64,000 nucleotides of DNA, from positions 186,001-250,000 of the forward strand of contig NZ_JAMXMY010000010.1 in the NCBI RefSeq assembly GCF_024055795.1, given 5' to 3'. Of the stretch, positions 14,370 to 22,145 are shown one piece after another. The translations under genes were made by a program, and so were the position numbers. Positions within the stretch are counted from its first letter, which is position 1. Every line of letters begins with the position of its first letter. Source of the stretch: Actinoallomurus purpureus. GTDB lineage: Bacteria > Actinomycetota > Actinomycetes > Streptosporangiales > Streptosporangiaceae. Below the pieces are notes generated by a model, which saw nothing but the letters and a program-made list of their open reading frames with translations, did no database searches and had not been told where the DNA came from.

Positions 14370-14665
14370 ACGGATCCGCCGCAGGCCAGCCTTGGCGGTA
14401 ATGCGCTCGAAGGCATGGGCGAGGTTGCGCGGTTCGATCAGCCGACCAGTCTTGGTCGTGAAGACCAGCCCGGTTTCCTGCCAGTCGACACCGGCCCGCC
14501 GCCGCGCGAACAACTGCCGTTCGGCCAACTCGATGAAGCCGTCCTGGATGATCGGCCTCACCATGGCGCAGCCCGTAGACGACGAGGAGCACGAACGCCG
14601 GGTAGAGCACTTCTTCCCCGTACGGCGTGGCCAGCCCCTGGCCACGCCGTACGGTCACCAATGCA
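14370..14665 (-). pseudogene. Degenerate tyrosine-recombinase (integrase) fragment
   Basis: Two reverse frames carry adjoining pieces of a phage/ICE-type integrase. About 14557-14664 reads EEVLYPAFVLLVVYGLRHGE, the box with the first catalytic Arg (GLRxGE). About 14370-14546 in another frame reads DWQETGLVFTTKTGRLIEP and then NLAHAFERITAKAGLRRIR. The sequence between them in normal integrases is missing, and the HxxR and Tyr boxes are absent, so this is a relic with a frameshift and internal deletion. Its position 280 nt from tRNA-Ile fits a former tRNA-integrated element. Confidence 0.75.
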
Positions 14666-14733
14666 ACGGCCCGCGCAAAGGCCGAGCCGCCCCCGTGTCG
14701 CACGGAGGGTGTACTCAAAGAGGGAGGAATGCA

Positions 14734-14898
14734 ATGACTCGTTGGCTCAGCAGGGGCGACGCCGGCAAGGACAGCACCGAAGGTCCGGACGACCCCGAGG
14801 AAACCGCCAAGCAGATCTACCAGGCTCGCCGGACGCTCGGAGACGATGAGCAGACGGCCAACCTGCACGCCGAGTGCTGGGAGAACAGGGGGAACTGA
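14734..14898 (+). CDS. Small hypothetical protein, 54 aa
   Basis: A 54-residue acidic, Glu/Asp-rich protein starting MTRWLSRGDAGKDSTEGPDD and ending CWENRGN, with a helical middle (EETAKQIYQARRTLGDDEQT). AGGGAGG (14721-14727) with 6-nt spacing is an excellent ribosome binding site, and a strong terminator lies about 110 nt downstream (15006-15043), so it looks like a complete monocistronic unit. I do not recognise the family. Location inside the tRNA-Ile island, beside an integrase relic, suggests a mobile-element cargo or regulatory gene. Confidence 0.55.
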   Translation: MTRWLSRGDAGKDSTEGPDDPEETAKQIYQARRTLGDDEQTANLHAECWENRGN

Positions 14899-15005
14899 TC
14901 CCTTGAGCAGTGCCGTCGGCCCTCATACCTGGCTCCCAGGACCAGGGCACGAGGGGCTTCGGCCGGCTAGCCGTGGCGCCATGCAGGCGCCATAGCGGAC
15001 TCGTG

Positions 15006-15043
15006 GGCGGGAGGGGGATCATCGACCCCCCTCCCGCCTTTCT
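15006..15043 (+). terminator. Rho-independent terminator
   Basis: GGCGGGAGGGGG pairs with CCCCCTCCCGCC around a 9-10-nt loop, followed by TTTCT. It would end the transcript of the 54-aa gene. Confidence 0.75.
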
Positions 15044-15190
15044 GGTCCGGTAGTCCGGTCAACGACTCAGTGACAGCAACCGTGACAGCAACAGACGCAG
15101 ACACCGCCAGATGATCACGGCAAATGGGCGGACACGCCGACTTGGGGAGAGGCTCGACCACCGTCCGGTCGCGGGCGTCCTGCACGCCGC

Positions 15191-15400
15191 CTACGCGCGG
15201 CGACGCTCCAACCAGTGAAACAGCTCAGCCGTACCGCCCAGAGCCAACGTCGGAAGGACGGCCTGCCTCAACTCCGTCGTCCAGGACTCGCCGATCCACG
15301 CCGACAGCACCAGCGGCGACAGCACGAGGCCAAAGACCAGATAGGCACACACGCGGACTCCGACGGGAATCGGACGGCGCTCGTGACCTTTCGATGACAT
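15191..15400 (-). CDS. Small membrane protein, 69 aa
   Basis: Starts MSSKGHERRPIPVGVRVCAY at 15400 with GGAGAG upstream. One clear hydrophobic helix (VCAYLVFGLVLSPLVLSAW) follows a basic N terminus, then a second weakly hydrophobic stretch and a basic C terminus (FHWLERRRA). Family not recognised. It could be a holin-like or accessory membrane peptide of the former mobile element; that is inference from location only. Confidence 0.5.
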   Translation of the reverse strand: MSSKGHERRPIPVGVRVCAYLVFGLVLSPLVLSAWIGESWTTELRQAVLPTLALGGTAELFHWLERRRA

Positions 15401-15562
15401 GGCACTCTCCGAGGGGCCTTCGCGCAAACCGGGCTGCCATCGTCGCACTGTCGGTACGCCTCCGGGGTGGGACGAAGGCAGAGGGGATGACCCGGCGGGG
15501 CGGTACTGATATCGACAAGAACAAGCACCGGGTCTGCGGGACGCTACTTATGAACAGGGAGA

Positions 15563-15586
15563 AGGGCCCGGCTGCTGCCGGGCCCT
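15563..15586 (-). terminator. Hairpin terminator (copy 1 of a duplicated segment)
   Basis: Perfect 10-bp stem AGGGCCCGGC/GCCGGGCCCT with a 4-nt loop, just past the stop of the beta-repeat gene relic. The same hairpin recurs at 24318-24341 after the intact paralogue. Confidence 0.6.
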
Positions 15587-15608
15587 TTGGTTGGCGATCG
15601 TCTGACCG

Positions 15609-15788
15609 CTACTTGTCGCCTCGCCGGAGCCACCCGCGACGGGCAAACACGCCCATGTTGTCTTCGGTGGAGACGACGCCGGTGACGTTGCCGCCGACCG
15701 CGATGACCTCCGTGGTGTCGCCTCCGTCGGAGCCGGTGCTGGTGACGACCGTGTTGTCTCCGGTGGAGACGACGCCGGTGACGTCGAC
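15609..15788 (-). pseudogene. 5'-truncated paralogue of the 24.4-kb beta-repeat protein
   Basis: The reverse strand reads a 59-residue open frame with VTGVVSTGDNTVVTSTGS, then VGGNVTGVVSTEDN and the ending RRGWLRRGDK-stop. This parallels the intact 79-residue protein at 24362-24601, which ends RRGWFRRGDK. No start codon or ribosome site is present: upstream the frame runs directly into the 3' end of a different duplicated gene (15792-15942). It is therefore a truncated copy. Confidence 0.7.
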
Positions 15789-15791
15789 AGG

Positions 15792-15942
15792 GCGACGGCA
15801 AGGCCGGTGGTGGTGCTCAGGCCTCCTCAGGCCAGTCTGCTGGGATTTCCCTGGCTGCGGAGTTGGCCGATCGATGTTGCCGGGTCGGTGGTGTCGCGTG
15901 CCTGAGTGCGCGGGTCCGACCGTGGCGTCGACGGCTCGCCGG
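15792..15942 (-). repeat. 151-bp direct repeat, copy 1 (3' part of small membrane gene)
   Basis: About 90 percent identical to 16813-16963 and in the same orientation. On the minus strand it encodes the C-terminal part of the 67-aa protein at 16848-17051 (GEPSTPRSDPRTQARDTTDP and so on) with its own stop, but lacks the N-terminal membrane helix, so it is a gene fragment. It joins the beta-repeat relic at 15788-15792. Confidence 0.8.
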
Positions 15943-15959
15943 AGCCTTGGCCGGTCAGG

Positions 15960-16280
15960 TCACGTGGGGTAGGAACTCCTCATCGCGCCGAAGTAGGCCT
16001 CGGGTGCCCCTTCCACATGCTCGGGCAGTTCGTCCATGAAGGCGCGCAGCAGCGCAGTCGCGTTGTGCCGGTCCAGGTCCTCCTGCGAACGCCAGACCTC
16101 GTAGAGGAAGAACCGGCCGTCCTCCTGCTCGTGGAGGTGGTACTGAAGGTTTCCCAAGTGCCCCCGGGACGGTTCGACGAGATCCATCAGGAGCTTCCCG
16201 AGTTCGTTGGCGTGTCCGGGCTTGGGGGTCAGGAATCCGTAGAGCGAAACCGGTGCTTGTGTTGTCGATGTCGGCGTCAT
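15960..16280 (-). CDS. Antibiotic-biosynthesis monooxygenase (ABM) domain protein
   Basis: 106 residues with the ABM ferredoxin-like fold pattern: VSLYGFLTPKPGHANELGKLL, then LQYHLHEQEDGRFFLYEVWRSQEDLDRH and a final helix with LRAFMDELPE. ABM proteins are small dimeric heme- or cofactor-independent oxygenases or quinone-handling enzymes; the substrate cannot be told. The ATG at 16280 is preceded by TAACGT only 7 nt upstream, so the message is probably leaderless. The divergent MerR gene probably controls it through the 20-bp-spacer promoter between them. Confidence 0.85.
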   Translation of the reverse strand: MTPTSTTQAPVSLYGFLTPKPGHANELGKLLMDLVEPSRGHLGNLQYHLHEQEDGRFFLYEVWRSQEDLDRHNATALLRAFMDELPEHVEGAPEAYFGAMRSSYPT

Positions 16281-16287
16281 GTGATCA

Positions 16288-16319
16288 ACGTTAGGATGTG
16301 ACATCGGTGTCAGATTCAA
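16288..16319 (-). promoter_or_regulatory. MerR-type promoter and operator for the ABM gene
   Basis: On the minus strand TTGAAT (16314-16319) and TAACGT (16288-16293) are separated by 20 bp, longer than the normal 17. The spacer contains the dyad TGACA-N4-TGTCA (16299-16312). An overlong spacer with a central dyad is the classic MerR-activated promoter design, and a merR gene lies directly divergent. Confidence 0.7.
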
Positions 16320-16344
16320 GCCGCTTCTCTATGGGGTGGGTCAC

Positions 16345-16704
16345 ATGAAGATCGGGGAGCTGTCCCGCGAAACGGGCGTGGCCGTACGTCTCCTCCGCTA
16401 CTACGAGGCCCAGGGACTGCTCACCTCTCACCGCAGCGAAGGCGGCCACCGTCATTACGGTCCTGAGGCCCCCGCCACCGTCGCCCGCATCCGCACCCTG
16501 CTCGCCGCCGGGCTCCCTACCAGGGTCATCCGCGAGCTCATGCCCTGCTTCGTCGGCGACGGAACCGAGGTCCAGGCCTGCGTTCTCGACCACCTCAGAA
16601 CCCAGTTGGCCGAGTTGGACGCTCGCATGGCCGATCTCACCCAGGCCCGTGCGGCTTTGGGTGACATCCTCGACGCCTCCACCCGAGCTGTCGCCCACGC
16701 CTGA
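16345..16704 (+). CDS. MerR-family transcriptional regulator
   Basis: 119 residues starting MKIGELSRETGVAVRLLRYYEAQGLLTSHR, the standard MerR winged helix-turn-helix, followed by GHRHYGPEAPATVARIRTLLAAGL and a C-terminal dimerisation coiled coil. The effector part is short, with a single CxxG-free Cys pair region (MPCF ... QACVLDHL) that resembles no metal-binding loop I can name. Start at the ATG 16345. It is divergent from the ABM monooxygenase, with its presumed operator in between. Confidence 0.9.
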   Translation: MKIGELSRETGVAVRLLRYYEAQGLLTSHRSEGGHRHYGPEAPATVARIRTLLAAGLPTRVIRELMPCFVGDGTEVQACVLDHLRTQLAELDARMADLTQARAALGDILDASTRAVAHA

Positions 16705-16812
16705 ACCGGCCGTCACACGTCGGAACGCCGTGGCCGAGCCTACGTCGAACCGCTGGTGATCAACCTATGGAACAGGCGATCAACGCTCTCCAAAGATCAT
16801 TCTGTTAGGTTC

Positions 16813-16963
16813 GCGACGGCAAGGCCGGTGGCGGTGCTCAGGCCTCCTCAGACCAGTCCGCCGGAATTTCCCTGGCTGCGGAGTTGGTCGATCGACGTTG
16901 CCGGGTCGGTGGTATCGCGTGCGTGAGTGCGCGGGTCCGACAGCGGCGTCGACGGCTCGCCGG
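16813..16963 (-). repeat. 151-bp direct repeat, copy 2
   Basis: Matches 15792-15942 from GCGACGGCAAGGCCGGTGG through GACGGCTCGCCGG. This copy lies at the 3' end of an intact small gene (16848-17051), so it is the likely parent and copy 1 the derivative. Confidence 0.8.
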
Positions 16964-17051
16964 AAACCCGCCTGCTGCGGCCGCGAAGCGCGACCAGACC
17001 GGTGACCGAGCCGACAACGACCACGCCGACCACGAAAATGGCGATGAGCAT
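16848..17051 (-). CDS. Small single-span membrane protein, 67 aa
   Basis: Starts MLIAIFVVGVVVVGSVTGLV, a hydrophobic N-terminal helix, followed by a basic LRGRSRR stop-transfer and a hydrophilic Thr/Asp/Ser-rich tail. GGGAGG with 6-nt spacing supports the ATG at 17051. Family unknown. The duplicated fragment of its 3' half 1 kb away shows this locus has been rearranged. Confidence 0.55.
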   Translation of the reverse strand: MLIAIFVVGVVVVGSVTGLVALRGRSRRVSGEPSTPLSDPRTHARDTTDPATSIDQLRSQGNSGGLV

Positions 17052-17198
17052 GTTGCGCCTCCCGTAAGGGTGTGCCCTAACGATCTTGGCTATGGCATCG
17101 CAGACCAGGGTGGGCCATCGAGTCTCCAGGCGGGGATAGGACGAATGCCATCGCGCGGGCCGGAGGCATCGGTCTCCGGCCCGCTTCAACCGCGTGCG

Positions 17199-18287
17199 TC
17201 AGTGGTTACGGAAGTAGACGCCGCCGGGCACCGTAGCGCCGCTCCGGGGGTACTCCGCGCCGGCAGTCCAGACGGTTTTGCCATGCGCCGCGAGGGCGAG
17301 GAGATCCGTGTCGCTGCCGGCCGACCGCGGCGTGGTGGTGACGGTCAGCTTCGAACCGACCTTGTGGACGAGAGCCGCGTTCCAGCGGCCGCGCAGCAGC
17401 CACACCCCGCCGGAGCCGTCGGAGGCCACCTTGGTGTACGACTGGGACGCCTGCTTGTCGACGGTCACGCTCCAAGTACGGCCGTTCCAGTGCATGATGA
17501 CCGGCTTGGCGCAGATGGCGTCGTGGTCCGCGCCGCAGTACCACTCCGAGCCGCCGACCGCCCACACGTTCTTGGGGGACAGCGCGAGGACGTCGTTGAG
17601 CACGCCCCATCCGCCGGAGCCGGCGAGCTTGATCGTCGGGGTCTTCGTGAGCTTCCACGACGTCCCGCTCCAGCGCATGACGGCCGGCTGCCGCTTGTAG
17701 GTGCCGACGGCCCAGACGTACTTGGTGGACGAGGCGCCGACCGCGAGCGCGGTGGCCGGAACGGTGGCCTTCTTCCAGCTCTTGCCGGTCCAGTGCTCGG
17801 CGTACTTCGAGGGAGTCTCGTCGCGGTCGTCGGTGCCGCCACTGACCGCCCAGACGTTCGAGGGGCTGATGGCGGCGGAGCCGGTGGGGTGGAAGTCTCC
17901 GGGCAGGTTCGTCGTCGTCCACGCCGTGCCGTTCCAGCGACTGGCGTGAGTGCTGCCGTCGGCCGACGAGAACGCCCACACGTTGGTGCTCGACGAGGCG
18001 GCGAGCGACCGGATGCCTCCGGCGACGCCGTTGGGCGTCGAGTGCGTCGTCCACCCATTGCCGGTGAGGTGCTGTACCAAGGGGGTCTGCTTGCCGTTGA
18101 CCCACTGGTAGCCGGCCGCCCAGGCGCTGCCGCCCGCACTGATGGACAGGGCGGAGATCCCGTTGGCGTTCGCCAGGTTGTTCTTCTGAGCGAGCTTCCA
18201 GGGAGAGGTGGCCGCGTACGCCTGGCCGCCGGCCAGAAGACCAGTCAACAGGGTGGCGGTGGCGGCGCCGACGAACGTTTTTCGCAT
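17199..18287 (-). CDS. Secreted beta-propeller-like protein with NVWAVG repeats
   Basis: 362 residues. A signal peptide MRKTFVGAATATLLTGLLAG, ending AYA, is followed by six to seven repeats of the type (N/Y)VWAVG...W.G..W, spaced about 45-50 residues (NVWAFSSAD, NVWAVSGGT, YVWAVGTYK, NVWAVGGSE, GVWLLRGRW, TVWTAGAEY). This pattern folds as a WD/Kelch-like propeller in secreted actinomycete proteins. GGAAGG precedes the ATG at 18287. No catalytic residues are recognisable; a binding or surface role is more likely than an enzyme. Confidence 0.8.
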   Translation of the reverse strand: MRKTFVGAATATLLTGLLAGGQAYAATSPWKLAQKNNLANANGISALSISAGGSAWAAGYQWVNGKQTPLVQHLTGNGWTTHSTPNGVAGGIRSLAASSSTNVWAFSSADGSTHASRWNGTAWTTTNLPGDFHPTGSAAISPSNVWAVSGGTDDRDETPSKYAEHWTGKSWKKATVPATALAVGASSTKYVWAVGTYKRQPAVMRWSGTSWKLTKTPTIKLAGSGGWGVLNDVLALSPKNVWAVGGSEWYCGADHDAICAKPVIMHWNGRTWSVTVDKQASQSYTKVASDGSGGVWLLRGRWNAALVHKVGSKLTVTTTPRSAGSDTDLLALAAHGKTVWTAGAEYPRSGATVPGGVYFRNH

Positions 18288-18502
18288 GCATCTTCCTTCC
18301 GGAACGGTGCGCGCGATGTCCGGACGAACACCGCGCGGCACCCCGTGTTCTTGATCAAGACGCCGTGCGAATACGCTCGGTTGTCACCCGATAGTGGGCC
18401 ATTTTTCGGGGAAGTCGCGATGAACCCCAGAGCGCGGTTTGGTGACGGCCCTTGCGCCGTCCTCGGGCACCGGGCCCACCGGCCTCCCGCCCGGCCGACG
18501 GT

Positions 18503-19270
18503 CTATGACGTGGCGGTGGTGTCGAGGAAGTCGGCGATCGCCGTGCCGAGTTCAGGCTTGGTGACCGCGCCCATGTGGTCGCCGGGTACGACGGTGCGGC
18601 GCGCGTTCGCCAGGGTGTCGGCGAGTGCCTCGGCGGAACCGTTGTCGTCGTCCTTGGCGCCGGTCAGCACGAGCGTCGGCACCTCGATGCGCTTCAGCAC
18701 GTCGGCCGGCGTGTCGGTGAACGTGTCGAGAACGCCCAGCAGGGCCACCGGGTCGCCGCCGACGGTCTTCAGGAATGCCTCGGCCATCCACTCGGACGAT
18801 CCGCGTTCGAACGTGCCGAGGTTGGTGAGGATCCGCCGGAAGTGGCCGCCACGCTGTGCGGTGTGCAGGATTCCTTCCAGTCCCATCCCGGCCACGATGG
18901 CGCGGCGGGGTGTCGCGCCGCGGGTCAGCATCCGTACGGTCGTGCGGGCGCCGAGGGAGTATCCGCCGAGGTCGTAGTCGGTGAGCCCCAGGTGCTCGAT
19001 CAGCGCGAATCCGTCGTCGGTCAGCACGTCGGGGGGATAGGCGGCGGGGTCGTGCGGCTTGGCGCTGTCTCCGTGGCCGCGCAGATCCGGCATGATCACG
19101 CGGTGGCCGCGGGCCGCGATCGTCGCGGCGTGGCCGTAGCGGACCCAGTTGACCGTCGCGGTCGAGAAGTAGCCGTGGATGAGCACCACGGGCCGGCCCT
19201 GTCCGAGCTCTCGATACGCGAGCCCCGTGCCGTCGTGGCCCTGGAACCATCGGACGGGAAGGTCGGTCAT
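18503..19270 (-). CDS. Alpha/beta hydrolase
   Basis: 255 residues of the alpha/beta hydrolase fold: PVVLIHGYFSTATVNW (oxyanion region), MPDLRGHGDSAKP, nucleophile elbow GYSLGA, a late Asp in LVLTGAKDDDNG and catalytic His in VPGDHMGAVTKP. Start MTDLPVRWFQG at 19270 rather than an upstream in-frame ATG, because that extension is low complexity and GAGGA lies before 19270. Substrate unknown. The first of several unrelated enzyme genes on the tRNA island. Confidence 0.88.
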   Translation of the reverse strand: MTDLPVRWFQGHDGTGLAYRELGQGRPVVLIHGYFSTATVNWVRYGHAATIAARGHRVIMPDLRGHGDSAKPHDPAAYPPDVLTDDGFALIEHLGLTDYDLGGYSLGARTTVRMLTRGATPRRAIVAGMGLEGILHTAQRGGHFRRILTNLGTFERGSSEWMAEAFLKTVGGDPVALLGVLDTFTDTPADVLKRIEVPTLVLTGAKDDDNGSAEALADTLANARRTVVPGDHMGAVTKPELGTAIADFLDTTATS

Positions 19271-19549
19271 GCCACTGCTTTCCTCGGGGGTGCGATCGCT
19301 GCCGACTATCTCATGACGGACGGGCCCGTCATCTCTCGGGTCGCCGCTCGCCGGACGACCGTGTGGCGGGCCGTTCATGGCCGCGCTCGTCGCTTACCCC
19401 TAAGTGGTCGTTCATTTTCGCCGGCGTCACGGCGCTATTGGAGAAATGAAATCTCGGCGTGGTCGCCCGCGACGAGAGAAAAGGGAAACCCTTTGTTCAC
19501 CTCGCCAGAGGTCACGAGAGAGCGGGGGTACGATCTGCCGGAGGCCCGG

Positions 19550-20077
19550 TCAGAAGGTGAAGCCGCCGGGTCGCCCGTTGCGGTCGGCGATGAGCCCGGC
19601 CAGCGTCGCGAGGGCGATCTCCGGCGGCGTACGGGAGCCGATGTTCAGCCCGACCGGCCGGTGTACCCGGGCGATCTCGCCGACCGGCACGCCCAGCTCG
19701 GTCAGCAGGCGTACGTGCGGTCCGGGGTGGCGCGGGTTGCCCATCATGCCGATCCACCGGACCTTCCGGGTCAGCAGGTCGCGCAGGACGAGGCCGAGCT
19801 CGGGGCGGTGATGGTCGGTGACGACGACGTCCGCCGTGCCGTCCAGGTCGGCCGGTGGGGCGGTCATCACCGCCGCGGACTCGTGGGCCACGGTCGCCGC
19901 GCGCTCCAGGTCCGGCTCCAGCAGGAGACAGCGGAATCCGAGCTCCGTGCCGAACCGGAGCAGGAAGTGGGCCACCGGCGAGGCGAACACCGCGATGAGC
20001 GTACGGTCCCCCACGTCACCGGGCACCTCGCCGTGTGCGGCGGCGCATGCCGGATCGTCGTCGTGCTCGTCCGTCAT
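19550..20077 (-). CDS. XdhC-like Rossmann-domain protein
   Basis: 175 residues resembling only the C-terminal XdhC domain: a Rossmann beta-alpha start (TLIAVFASPVAHFLLRFGTEL), the acidic LLLEPDLERAA, ADVVVTDHHRPEL, then WIGMMGNPRHPGPHVRLL and VHRPVGLNIGSRTPPEIALAT. XdhC/CoxI family members insert or protect sulfurated molybdenum cofactor for xanthine-dehydrogenase-type enzymes. No such enzyme or other molybdoprotein gene is in the window, so the partner is unknown. The N-terminal CoxI part is absent, as in many short actinomycete copies. Confidence 0.8.
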   Translation of the reverse strand: MTDEHDDDPACAAAHGEVPGDVGDRTLIAVFASPVAHFLLRFGTELGFRCLLLEPDLERAATVAHESAAVMTAPPADLDGTADVVVTDHHRPELGLVLRDLLTRKVRWIGMMGNPRHPGPHVRLLTELGVPVGEIARVHRPVGLNIGSRTPPEIALATLAGLIADRNGRPGGFTF

Positions 20078-20169
20078 GCCGCCAGTCTTACACGTGGAAG
20101 GGACGTTGACCTGAATGGCACTTGAGGTTGCAGGGTGGATCCGCTGATCCATCGAATGAGGGGAACACT

Positions 20170-21150
20170 GTGCGTGCCATCCGTCAGTACGCGTTCGGTC
20201 CGCCGGAGAACCTGCGGTACGAGGAGGTGCCGGACCCGCGGCCCGGCCCGGGACAGGTGACGATCTCCGTACGGGCGTGCGGCGTGCACCTGGTCGACAC
20301 GATGCTCCGCAAGGGAACGTACGAGGGGCCGTTCGCGCCGCCGGATCTGCCGATGATCCCCGGTCGTGAGGTGGCGGGCGTGATCGACGAGCTCGGCGAC
20401 GGCGTCGGGGAGGACCTGCTCGGCAGGCGGGTCGTGGCGCATCTCGGCATGGCCAGTGGCGGATACGCCGAACGCGCCGTGGCGAACGTGGCGGACCTGC
20501 ACGCCCTCCCCGACGATCTGGCCTACGACGCCGCCGTGGCGATGGTCGGCACCGGTCGCATGACCATCGGAATCCTCGACGTCGCGCGGCCGACGGCCGA
20601 CGACGTCGTACTGGTGACGGCCGCCGCCGGCGGGATCGGAACGATGCTCGTCCAGGCGGTCCGGAATCTCGGCGCCACGGTCGTCGGCCTTGCCGGCGGC
20701 GCCGCCAAGGTCGCGCGCGTACGGGAGTCCGGTGCGACGGTCGCGGCCGACTACGCGGCACCGGACTGGGGCGACCGGGTACGGGAGGCGCTGGACGGCC
20801 GCGGGGTCAGTCTGGTCCTGGACGGCGTCGGCGGGGAGGCGGGACAGACGGCGTTCGGGTTGCTCGCCCCGGGCGGCCGGCTCGTCCTCTTCGGCTGGTC
20901 CGCGGGGGAACCGGTCCGGTTCACCTCGAGCGATCTGTTCCAGCGCAGCCTGTCGGCGTCCGTCGCCCTCGGCCCGGGGATCCTCCGCGGCTCGGGGGGC
21001 CTGCGCGGCCTCCAGGAGCGGGCGCTCGCGGAGGCGGCGGCGGGCCGCCTGGTCCCCGCCGTGCAGACGTTCGCCCTGAAGGACGCGCCGGCGGCGCATC
21101 GGGCGCTGGAGACCCGCGCCACCGTCGGCAAGGTGGTGCTGGTGCCATGA
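20170..21150 (+). CDS. NADPH:quinone oxidoreductase / zinc-free MDR alcohol dehydrogenase
   Basis: 326 residues of the medium-chain reductase family: GroES-like N-terminal domain (PGPGQVTISVRACGVHLVDTMLRKG, PGREVAGVIDELGDGV) and a Rossmann domain with the AAAGGIGTMLVQAVRNLGA nucleotide-binding loop. Zinc-binding cysteines are lacking, as in quinone reductases and enoyl reductases. The GTG start at 20170 follows GAGGGG. It is monocistronic, ended by a perfect hairpin 2 nt after the stop codon. Electron acceptor unknown. Confidence 0.88.
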   Translation: MRAIRQYAFGPPENLRYEEVPDPRPGPGQVTISVRACGVHLVDTMLRKGTYEGPFAPPDLPMIPGREVAGVIDELGDGVGEDLLGRRVVAHLGMASGGYAERAVANVADLHALPDDLAYDAAVAMVGTGRMTIGILDVARPTADDVVLVTAAAGGIGTMLVQAVRNLGATVVGLAGGAAKVARVRESGATVAADYAAPDWGDRVREALDGRGVSLVLDGVGGEAGQTAFGLLAPGGRLVLFGWSAGEPVRFTSSDLFQRSLSASVALGPGILRGSGGLRGLQERALAEAAAGRLVPAVQTFALKDAPAAHRALETRATVGKVVLVP

Positions 21151-21151
21151 G

Positions 21152-21185
21152 GAGACCGCCCGTCCTGATGAGGACGGGCGGTCTC
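21152..21185. terminator. Perfect 14-bp hairpin terminator
   Basis: GAGACCGCCCGTCC pairs perfectly with GGACGGGCGGTCTC around TGATGA. There is no T-run, as usual for actinomycetes; being symmetric it may also serve the leftward HNH gene region. Confidence 0.8.
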
Positions 21186-21210
21186 GACGGGGACGCGGTC
21201 CGTACGGCGC

Positions 21211-21840
21211 TCAGCAGTGCTTGAGCACCGCGCTGATCGCCTTCTTCTCGGCCGAGTCCACCGACAGCCCCCAGACGTACTTCACGCTGACGTACGCGCG
21301 GAGGTAGGTGCAGCGGAAGGCGCGGCGCGGTGGCAGCCAGCGCGCCGGGTCCTTGCCGCTCTTCTGCCGGTTGATGGGGTCGTCGGCGGTCCACAGTTCC
21401 GGATGCCGCAGGTCGTTGGCGAAGGCACGGCGCTTCGCGGTGCTCCAGTACCTCGCCCCGGAACGCCAGGCCTCCGCCAGCGCTACGAGGTGCTCGATGT
21501 CGACCTTGTGCGGGTTCGTGAGGTACTTCCCGTCATAGGGGCTGTACCAGCGACCTTTGACCGGGTAACAGTCGGACCCGACGCGTACTTTCGCGCCGTC
21601 GCGCTTCAGCACGACCTCACGGGTGTTGCAGCGGTGGCCCTGGTCGATCCACTGGGGGAACTTCGCGCGGCTGTACCCGGAGAGCGAGCCTTCTCGGCGC
21701 ACTTTCAGTTTGGCCAGTTCCTTCTTTGCCGTCGCCGTGCTCGGCGGCGGTGGCGGCGCGGCGGTGGCGGGGGTGGCGAGAACGACGGTCAGCAGGGGCA
21801 GGGCGGGCAGGAGGGCGGTGACGGTGATCGCGCGTTTCAC
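21211..21840 (-). CDS. Secreted HNH (DUF1524-type) nuclease
   Basis: 209 residues with a signal peptide (VKRAITVTALLPALPLLTVV ... ATPATA) and the DUF1524/HNH core: CNTREVVLKRDG, GRWYSPYDGKYLTNPHKVDIEHLVALAEAWRSGA, then RRAFANDLRHPELWTAD and a C-terminal helix with Cys. DIEH with the following Leu-Val-Ala-Leu matches the D-H-hydrophobic nuclease signature. Such proteins are exported and likely degrade extracellular nucleic acid. GGAGA precedes the GTG at 21840. Confidence 0.87.
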   Translation of the reverse strand: MKRAITVTALLPALPLLTVVLATPATAAPPPPPSTATAKKELAKLKVRREGSLSGYSRAKFPQWIDQGHRCNTREVVLKRDGAKVRVGSDCYPVKGRWYSPYDGKYLTNPHKVDIEHLVALAEAWRSGARYWSTAKRRAFANDLRHPELWTADDPINRQKSGKDPARWLPPRRAFRCTYLRAYVSVKYVWGLSVDSAEKKAISAVLKHC

Positions 21841-22034
21841 GGGCAATCTCCTCTCTGGGGCTTCCCACCCGCGAGAGTCCCGCCCCCGGGCCACGCCAGA
21901 GCGAGCGCTAAGTGAACCCGGAATGGCAGTATTTGACCGAAAATGGCCAACAAGGCCGGTTTATAGGACCTTTGCGGGATGTCGGGGCACGGTGCCGCGT
22001 CGATCTGCCAAACGGCTCCGGCAACACGAGGAGC

Positions 22035-22065
22035 GGACTTGTCCACAGGGGCTGTGGACAAGTCC
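22035..22065. promoter_or_regulatory. Inverted pair of perfect DnaA boxes
   Basis: A perfect palindrome with 14-bp arms (GGACTTGTCCACAG and its complement) around GGG. Each arm holds a full TTGTCCACA box (22039-22047 and, inverted, 22053-22061). A further TTTTCCACA lies at 22114-22122. It is 18 kb from oriC in the gap between the HNH and GH25 genes. Confidence 0.7.
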
Positions 22066-22145
22066 GTGCGCACTTGGGGAGAACCCGGCCCTGTGGAGTG
22101 CTGAGCCGGCCGGTTTTCCACAGGCAGGGGACAGCCCGTCGGCTG

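Noticed and set aside
14967..15185. Reverse frame with a VAVTVAVTESLTG segment, possibly another integrase tail
   Set aside because: Only a repetitive Val/Ala/Thr stretch supports it; no conserved recombinase motif.
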